Below are positions 57,330-64,000 of a DNA stretch of 64,000 bases, in pieces (the first letter of the stretch is position 1; every line of letters starts with the position of its first letter). The stretch comes from Odobenus rosmarus divergens (Eukaryota > Chordata > Mammalia > Carnivora > Odobenidae). The translations under genes and the position numbers were made by a program. The notes beneath the pieces are model-generated. The model had not been told where the DNA came from, did not search any database, and saw nothing but the letters and a program-made list of their open reading frames with translations. The DNA lies in the NCBI RefSeq assembly GCF_000321225.1, contig NW_004451513.1:249522-313521 (forward strand), in the 5' to 3' direction.

Positions 57330-58440
57330 TTTTTTAAAAAACAACTTTTTTTTTTTTAAATCTTGATTGAGGCATATTTTGTATACCATATATATCATCC
57401 TTTTTAAGTGTGATTTTTTTAATGTAAATTTATTTTTTTAATTTCTTTTAGTACATTGACCAAGTTGGATAACCTTCACCATAGATCAGTTTTAGAACAT
57501 TTTCATTCCTCCAGTATAATTCCTTGTGAACATTTATCTGCCCTAGGCAACCACTCGTTTATTTTTGTAGATTAAAGCTACTTTGTGGCTATGCCTTTTC
57601 TGAATATTTCTTAAAAATCAACCTATGCAGTATGTGGTTTCTTGTGTCTGGGTTCTCTCATGGAACATAATGTTTTTGAGATGCATCCAGGTTGTAGAGT
57701 GTGTACCTGTGGGTTTTCCCTTTTACTGCAAAGTAGTATTTCATTGTCCACTTACCAGCTGATGGGCATTTCGGTTGTTACCAAATTGGGGATATTAATG
57801 AGTAAATATTCATAATATGCAAGAAAGAAATATGCAAAAGTTCTTGTGTGGGCATGTATTTTTACTTCTCTTGGGTGGATACTTAAGAGTGGAATTGCTG
57901 GACCATATGGTAAATTTATGTTTTACTTTTTAAGAAACTGACAAACATTGTGGAAGTGGCTGCGCCATTTTGGATTCCTACCAACAGTGCACATGGGATC
58001 CAGTTTTCTACATCCTCGCCAGCATTGGTTGTTGTCTGCTTTTTTTTATTGCATCTATTCAATTAAGTGTGCAATGACACCTCATTGTTGTTTTAATTAC
58101 CGTGTTCCTAATGACTAATGTGTTGAGCGTTTTTTCATGTGCTTACTAGCCGTTTGTCTGTTCTATATGGAGAAATATCTATTTAAATTTTGTGCTAACA
58201 TTTTGATTGGGTTGCTTGTCTTTTATTCTTGAGTTGTAAGAGTCTTTTGGGTTTGTTTGTTTGTTTGTTTGTTTGTTTTGGTGTGTATATTCTAGACAAA
58301 AGTTCTTTATGAGATGTGTCATTTGCAGTTTTCTCTCAACCTGTTGCTTGTATTTTCATTTTCTTTTCAGTGTCTTTTGAATTGCCAAAGTTTTGAATTT
58401 TAATGAGGTCCAATTTTTATCACTTTTTTTTTCTTTTATG
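57330..58440 (-). mobile_element. Old L1M 3' UTR and ORF2 end, antisense
   Basis: 'gattgaggcatattttgtat' and 'tagaacattttcattcctcc' match the antisense 3' UTR. 'ttgggtggatacttaagagt', 'gccattttggattcctacca', and 'gaatttgaatgaggtccaat'-like sequence match the ORF2 end. It stops at 58440, where the next L1 segment restarts at an equivalent ORF2 position. Confidence 0.7.
58250..58279. repeat. (GTTT)n microsatellite within L1
   Basis: About seven GTTT units inside the antisense old L1. A likely internal expansion after insertion. Confidence 0.9.
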
Positions 58441-60628
58441 GACCATGGCAGGATCATATGTTAAATGTATGTTTACGTGTTTGAAAAACTGCTCTCTGAG
58501 AAGTTCCAGTTCCCCCATAGAATCACCAATACTTGGCATGCTCATTCTTGTCTGTTTTTGCAACCCTAATAGGTATGTAGTGACATCTCATTGCGGTTTT
58601 AATCTGCATTTCCTTACTGACACTTGCTATTGAGGATATTTTATTAGATTACTTGCTGTGCATACAGCTTCTTTGGTGAAGTGTTCAAATCTTGTCCCTA
58701 TTTTTAAAATTGGGTTATTATGTTTAATTGCATTTTGAGAGTTCTCTATAGATTCTGGATACAAATCCTTGATCAGATTTGTGATTTGCAAATATTTTCT
58801 CCAACCTCTGTTCATTCTCTTAGAGGGTCTTTTGAAGAGTGGAAAATTACAGTTTTCATGAATTCCAGTTTATTATCATTGTTTTCTTCTATGGATGGTG
58901 CTTTGGGTATGGTACCTAAGGACTCTGCTCCTCGGTTAAGATCACAAGTATTTCCTTTCACTTTTATTTTCTTCTAGAAGCTTATTAGGTTTCACTTTGA
59001 GGTCTGTGAAACATTTTGAGTTAAATTTTATATATGATCTGAGAATATATTATGTGTACGGTATATTTGTAGGAGGTATTGCTTGTACATAGTTGATTTT
59101 CCCAGCACATTTGTCGAGGAGACTGAATTGTCTCTGTTCCTTTGTCAAAAGTCAGGGTCCACACTTGTGTGTCTGCTGTGGGATCTCTGCCTTCTTCCTT
59201 CAACCTATTTGTTTATTTTGGAAATAATGGCGCACTGTTTGATTACTCTACTATCACAATAAGCCATCAAGCAAGGTGGTGCTGTCCTCCCAATGTTGTG
59301 CTTCTTTTTCAAATATCCTTTCATTATTCTAGGGCCTTTTGCAATTCCATGTGAATTTTAGATCACTTTCTCAATTTCAACCAAAAACTTTGACAGACTT
59401 CTGTTTGGGTAGCACTGGATCTCTACATCAGTTTGGGGGAACTGAGGTCAATACTCCTGGGGCTCCTGACCTATGAACAAAACTGTATCTCCAGTTGTGA
59501 AGTCTTTAATTTCTCCTAGCAAAATTCTGTAGACTTTAGTTTAAACACGTTTTGTTGAGTGCATACCTTGTCCATATTTTTAATGCTATAGTAAATAGCT
59601 TTTGAATTTTTTATTGTTTTCTGATATAGGAATAAAATTGATTTTTGGGTACTGGTGTTATTTCTACACCGCAGCCTTTTTAAACTCATTCACTTGTCCT
59701 AGTAGCTTTTGTAGATTTTATTGAATTTTTGTCATTAATGATCATGTCATCTTAGAATAAAGACAGTTTTACTTTATTCTTGCCCATCGGTTTGCTTTTT
59801 ATTTCTTTTTCAATGGTGTGAGTGCACTGGACAGAAGCTTCACTACAATATTGATAGACATGGTGAGGGCAGACATCCTTGTCTTGTTCCTGATCTTAGG
59901 GGAAATCATTTATCATTATGTATGACATCAGCTATAGTTTCTCACTGATACTCCTTATCAAGTTGAGGGAGTTCACATTTATTTCTTGTTTTGTGAGAGT
60001 TTCAAAGGAGAGCAGATGTCAGGTTTTATAAAATGCCTTTTTCTGTTCTGTTGAGATGATCGTATAGTTTTTATTTTTTAGTTTGGTAATATGGTGAATT
60101 ATATTGATTAATTTTCAAATGTTAAGCAACCTTACTTTTCTGGAATAAAACTTACTTGGTCATGCTATATTATTCTTTTAATATATTGGTGGATAATTTG
60201 CTAAAATAAAATTTTGTTTAGATTTTTTTATTTTGGTCTATGTTTATGAGGGATATCGGTCTCTAGTCTTTCTGATAATGTCTTTGATTTTGGAATCTGG
60301 GTAATGATGGTCTCAAAAATGAATTTGGAACTGTATTTTCCTATTCAATCTTATGGATGTGTTTGTGGTGAATTCATATGTTTTTTCCTTAAATGTTTGG
60401 TATAGTTCACAAATAAGGCCATATGGTTCTAGAATTTATTTTTTGGGGGAGGTGATGGTAGGCATTAGGTGCGGGTGAAGACTTGTAGCTGTAAATTCCA
60501 TTTCTTTAATAGATATAAGGCTATTAACATTATTTTTCTGATAGTTTGTATCTTTCAAGAAATCTTTCATAGCATCTATGTTTTTGAAATTAGGCTTCAA
60601 GTTCATAATATTCCCTTATTATCCTTGT
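58441..60628 (-). mobile_element. Old L1M ORF2, antisense (left part of a long element)
   Basis: Starts at 'gaccatggcaggatcatatg', the same ORF2 place as 57899 ('ggaccatatggtaaatttat'), and continues without gap: 'ttgcaaatattttctccaac', 'ttttgagttaaattttatat', 'gatcatgtcatcttagaata' (RT FADD region at about 59740), 'ttttctgttctgttgagatg'. All frames are broken. Interrupted at 60645 by a younger L1. Confidence 0.8.
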
Positions 60629-60644
60629 AATAACTTTTGAATCT

Positions 60645-61234
60645 TTTTTTTTAATAATTTTTTTATTGTTATGGTAACCACCATACATTACATCATTAGT
60701 TTTTGATGCAGTGTTTCATGATTCATTGTTTGTGCATAACACCCAGTGCTCCACGCAGAACGTGCCTCTTTAATACCCATCACCAGCTAACCCATCCCCC
60801 CCCCCCCCTCCCCTCTAGAACCCTCAGTTTGTTTTTCAGAGTCCATCGTCTCTAATGGTTCGTCTCCCCCTCCGACTTACTCCCCTTCATTCTTCCCCTC
60901 CTGCTATCTTCTTCTTCTTCTTCTTTTTTTTCTTAACATATATTGCATTATTTGTTTCAGAAGTACAGATCCGTGATTCCTCAGTCTTGTACAATTCACA
61001 GCGCTCACCATAGCACATACCCTCCCCGATGTCTATCACCCAGCCACCCAATCCCTCCCACCCCCCACCACTCCAGCAACCCTCAGTTTGTTTCCTGAGA
61101 TTAAGAATTCCTCATATCAGTGAGGTCATATGATACATGTCTTTCTCTGATTGACTTATTTCACTCAGCATAACACCCTCCAGTTCCATCCACGTCGTTG
61201 CAAATGGCAAGATCTCATTCCTTTTGATGGCTGC
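60645..61234 (-). mobile_element. Carnivore L1, 5'-truncated, antisense
   Basis: T tail, then the same 3' UTR as the L1 at 53327 ('cacccagtgctccacgcaga', 'acagatccgtgattcctcag'), ending within the 3' UTR/ORF2 end at 'cttttgatggctgc'. The duplication 'aataacttttgaatct' (60629-60644 and 61235-61250) is exact at 16 bp. The host L1 continues in register on both sides. Confidence 0.96.
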
Positions 61235-61250
61235 AATAACTTTTGAATCT

Positions 61251-64000
61251 ATAGTGATGTCACTTTTCTCATTCCTAATGTTGATAATTTGTATTTTCTG
61301 TTTGTTTCTTGATCACTCTATCAATTGTGTTGATCTATTCAAAGAACCAAATTTTTGATTTTATTCATTTCTGTTTTCTTTTTTGTTGGCTTCCATTTTG
61401 AGCTTTATTATTTTCATTATTCTGCTAACATTGGGTTTAATGTGTTATTCTTTTTCTAGCTCCTCCAAGAGGAAGTTGAGGTCCTTATTTGCGATCTTTC
61501 TTTGTTTCTAATGTAGGCATTTGGTACTATAAATTCCTCCCTAATTACTAATCACACATTCTAATTTGATGTGTTTTTCATTCAGTTTAAAATACTTTCT
61601 AATTTCCCTTTGTTTTTTCTTTGACCCATGGATTATTTAGAAATACATCATTTTTGTTTTCAAATATCTGGTCATGTTCAAGATTGCTCTTAATTTGTAA
61701 TTAAATTCCATTTTGGTCAGAGCACATACTTTTATGACTTGAATCTTTTGAAGTTTATTTAGACTTAAATTCTGGTCCAGGGCATCATCTCTCTTGATAA
61801 ATTTTATGTATACACTCGAAGAGAATGTTCATTCTGCTTTTTTGGGGGCAGTGTTCTGTGTCAGCCAAGTTTGTTGATAGTGTTATTGAAGTATACAGTA
61901 TCTTTGCTGGATTTTTCTCTCTGTTTCTTCAACAAGGTCCGGGGAAAGCTACCATGATTTTATTTTCTCTCCTTTATTTTTCAGTTGTATCTGTTTTACT
62001 TACTGTATTGAGAAGCACTGTTATTGGGTTCATAAATGTTTAAAATTATTTGAGCATCTTGATCAGTTGAGCCCTTCTCCTTATGACATGACTTTCTAGA
62101 TTTTGGCTAATAATTTTTTTTCTGGGATAAAATAGTCAATCCAACCTTCTTCCAACTAGTGTTGGACATTCTGACATTCCCTTCATCTTAATTGGAAGGT
62201 TAGTCAAATTACACTTAATGGAACTATTGGTTTGATTATGTTTAAGTCTATAAGCTTGTTCTTTGTCTTCTACTTTTTCCATCTCTTCCTTGCTCCTTTT
62301 TCCTGTTTTTCTGCTTTCTTTTGAATTGATGGTATATGTTTTGTGATGTTATTTCTATCTTTTTTTGGCTTATTAGCTATAATGCTTTCTTTTATAAAAA
62401 CTAGTGTGACTTTAGGATATATGGCATACATCTTTAGCTTATCACAGCCAGTCTTTACAGGATACTCTACTACCTTGCATATAGTTTAAGAACTATACGA
62501 CAGCATACCACCATTTCTGTCCTCCTGACCTTTAAGCTGTTGTCATATATTTTACTAATGTGTGTGCTATAAATTCCACAATACATTGTTATCATTATTT
62601 TTTAGCAATTATATTTTAATGAAATTTAAATAATAGGGAAAATCTTATATATTTACCAATGTAAGTACCATTTTCAGTGCTCTTCATTCTCCTCTGGAGA
62701 GCTGTATCTCCATCTGGTATCACTTCATTTCTGTAGAGAGGACTCCCTTTCATGTTCTTGTAGTGTAGGACTCCTTGTTATAAATTCTTTCAGCTTTGTC
62801 ATTTCTGCAAATGTCTTCATTTTGCCTTTGTTTTTGAAAGTTTTTGTCTGGGTATAGAATTCCAGGTTGATGGGTTTTCTTGCAGTCACTGAAAGAGGTT
62901 GTTCTACTGTCTTGTTGTCTTGTTTCTGATGAGCAATACACTGTCATCCTTATCTTTGTTTTTTTTTTTATAAAATGTGTTTTTTCTGTTTTTAAGGTTT
63001 CCCTTTATTACAGGATTTCACCACTTTTAATTATGATATGCTGTGGGATTCATTAAGTTTCTTCAATCTATGGATTTATTGTTTTATCAAATTGAAGACT
63101 TTTCTGCAACTATTTTCTCAATTCTTTCTCTGCCCTCTCCTCCATCCCTTGGTACTCAAATCACACATATACTGTAGCTCTTGAGGTTGTCCCACAAACG
63201 ACCAAAGGTTGGCTTATTTTTCTTTATTATTTTATCTCTTTGTGTTTTATTTTACATAGTTTCTGTTGCTATGTCTTCAGCTTTACTGTTTTTTCTTCTG
63301 CAGTGTCTAATTTCCATCCAGTATAATTTTCATTTCAGATTTGTTGTTCTTATCTTTAGAATTTCTGTTGTATTCTTTATTTCATGTCTTCCATGCCTGC
63401 AAGAAACTTGAACATATGGGATACGCTTGTAATAAATTTTAATGTTTTTATTGGCGGATTCTAACATCTGTGTCAGTTCTGGTTTGGCTTGATTGATTAA
63501 TCAACTCTCCTCATTATGAGTTATGTTTCCCTGTCCCTTCATTTATCTGTTCATTTCTGATTGAATGTCAGACATCATGTATTTTATGTAGGTGCTGGAT
63601 ATTTTTGTAATCCCATAAATGTTATTGGATTTTGTTCTGGGACATGGTCAAGTTAATAGGAGACAGTTTGATTCTTTCATGTCTTGTTCTTCTGATCTGT
63701 TAGGTGGTTCCATAAGAGTATACCATCCAAAACTATGGCCACTATTGAGGCAAGATCTTCCTGCATATTTACCCAATGCACCCTGAATTTTGAGATTTTG
63801 CAATCTGTTGGTGAAAACAAGCACCGTTTCTGGTCTTATGTGAGGCACAGCTTTCTAATCTTTTGGGTAATTTTCCCCTGTCTCGTGTAGATCCTCCCAC
63901 CTGTGACATATGCTAGCATGGACTTTGCTCTACCTTGCTGAATATCACAGGACATCCTTTTGCAAAAATGGGTTCTCCCTGTGAGCAGTTCCCTCCATCA
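61251..64000 (-). mobile_element. Old L1M ORF2 endonuclease, spacer, ORF1 and 5' UTR, antisense; runs off the window
   Basis: After the inserted L1 the order is ORF2 endonuclease region (61300-62220: 'tgacccatggattatttaga'), spacer ('atctttagcttatcacagcc', 'ataaattccacaatacattg'), ORF1 C terminus (62680-63080: 'ccatctggtatcacttcatt', 'gtcatccttatctttgtttt') and further 5' sequence ('tattgaggcaagatcttcct', 'cccaatgcaccctgaatttt') that fits an L1M 5' UTR. With 58441-60628 this makes a nearly complete element of over 4.9 kb; the 5' end lies beyond 64000. Confidence 0.75.

Overview
The window is nuclear DNA of a carnivoran mammal, most likely an arctoid (bear, seal or mustelid lineage). The main evidence is about ten tRNA-derived Can-SINE copies. 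Their consensus reads 'gcgcctgggtggctcag', then a B box 'gggatcgagccc', then a CT-rich part, then 'aaataaataaaatcttt' and an A tail. The youngest copies are not of the dog-specific SINEC_Cf type. L1 3' ends of the kind I recall from carnivores, with an A-rich or T-rich end next to 'agtcaccatacaatacatc', point the same way. I find no protein-coding gene, rRNA, tRNA gene or CRISPR array that the sequence supports. Long open frames are either L1 ORF2 remnants or chance frames in GC-rich DNA.

Layout. (1) 1-22 kb is a patchwork of old sense-strand L1M remnants (2.5-5.2, 9.3-11.0 and 11.0-13.7 kb) and one antisense L1M (15.3-17.8 kb). It is punctured by Can-SINEs, several with clear target-site duplications. 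A GC-rich, LTR-like block of 532 bp sits inside one L1. (2) 22-48.6 kb is GC-rich and notably poor in lineage-specific repeats. After the SINE ending at 24861 there is no Can-SINE and no carnivore L1 until about 49.3 kb. It holds ancient relics only: an internally deleted Tigger1 DNA transposon, MIR and L2 fragments, and an old L1 3' UTR. It also has several AT-rich, repeat-free patches that look like conserved non-coding elements. (3) 48.6-64 kb is almost solid LINE-1. Old antisense L1M and HAL1-like elements are nested with an MLT1 LTR and four younger carnivore L1 insertions. One of these is a twin-primed, internally inverted copy. The right edge runs into the 5' UTR of a nearly complete old L1.

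The interest is in genome history rather than gene function. Nesting order can be read from target-site duplications, deletion and inversion junctions are visible, and the repeat-free middle is a candidate regulatory landscape. Repeat family names come from memory of consensus sequences and were not checked with RepeatMasker. Subfamily labels (L1M, L1MA, HAL1, MLT1, Tigger1) are therefore approximate, while orientation and target-site duplications were read directly from the bases.
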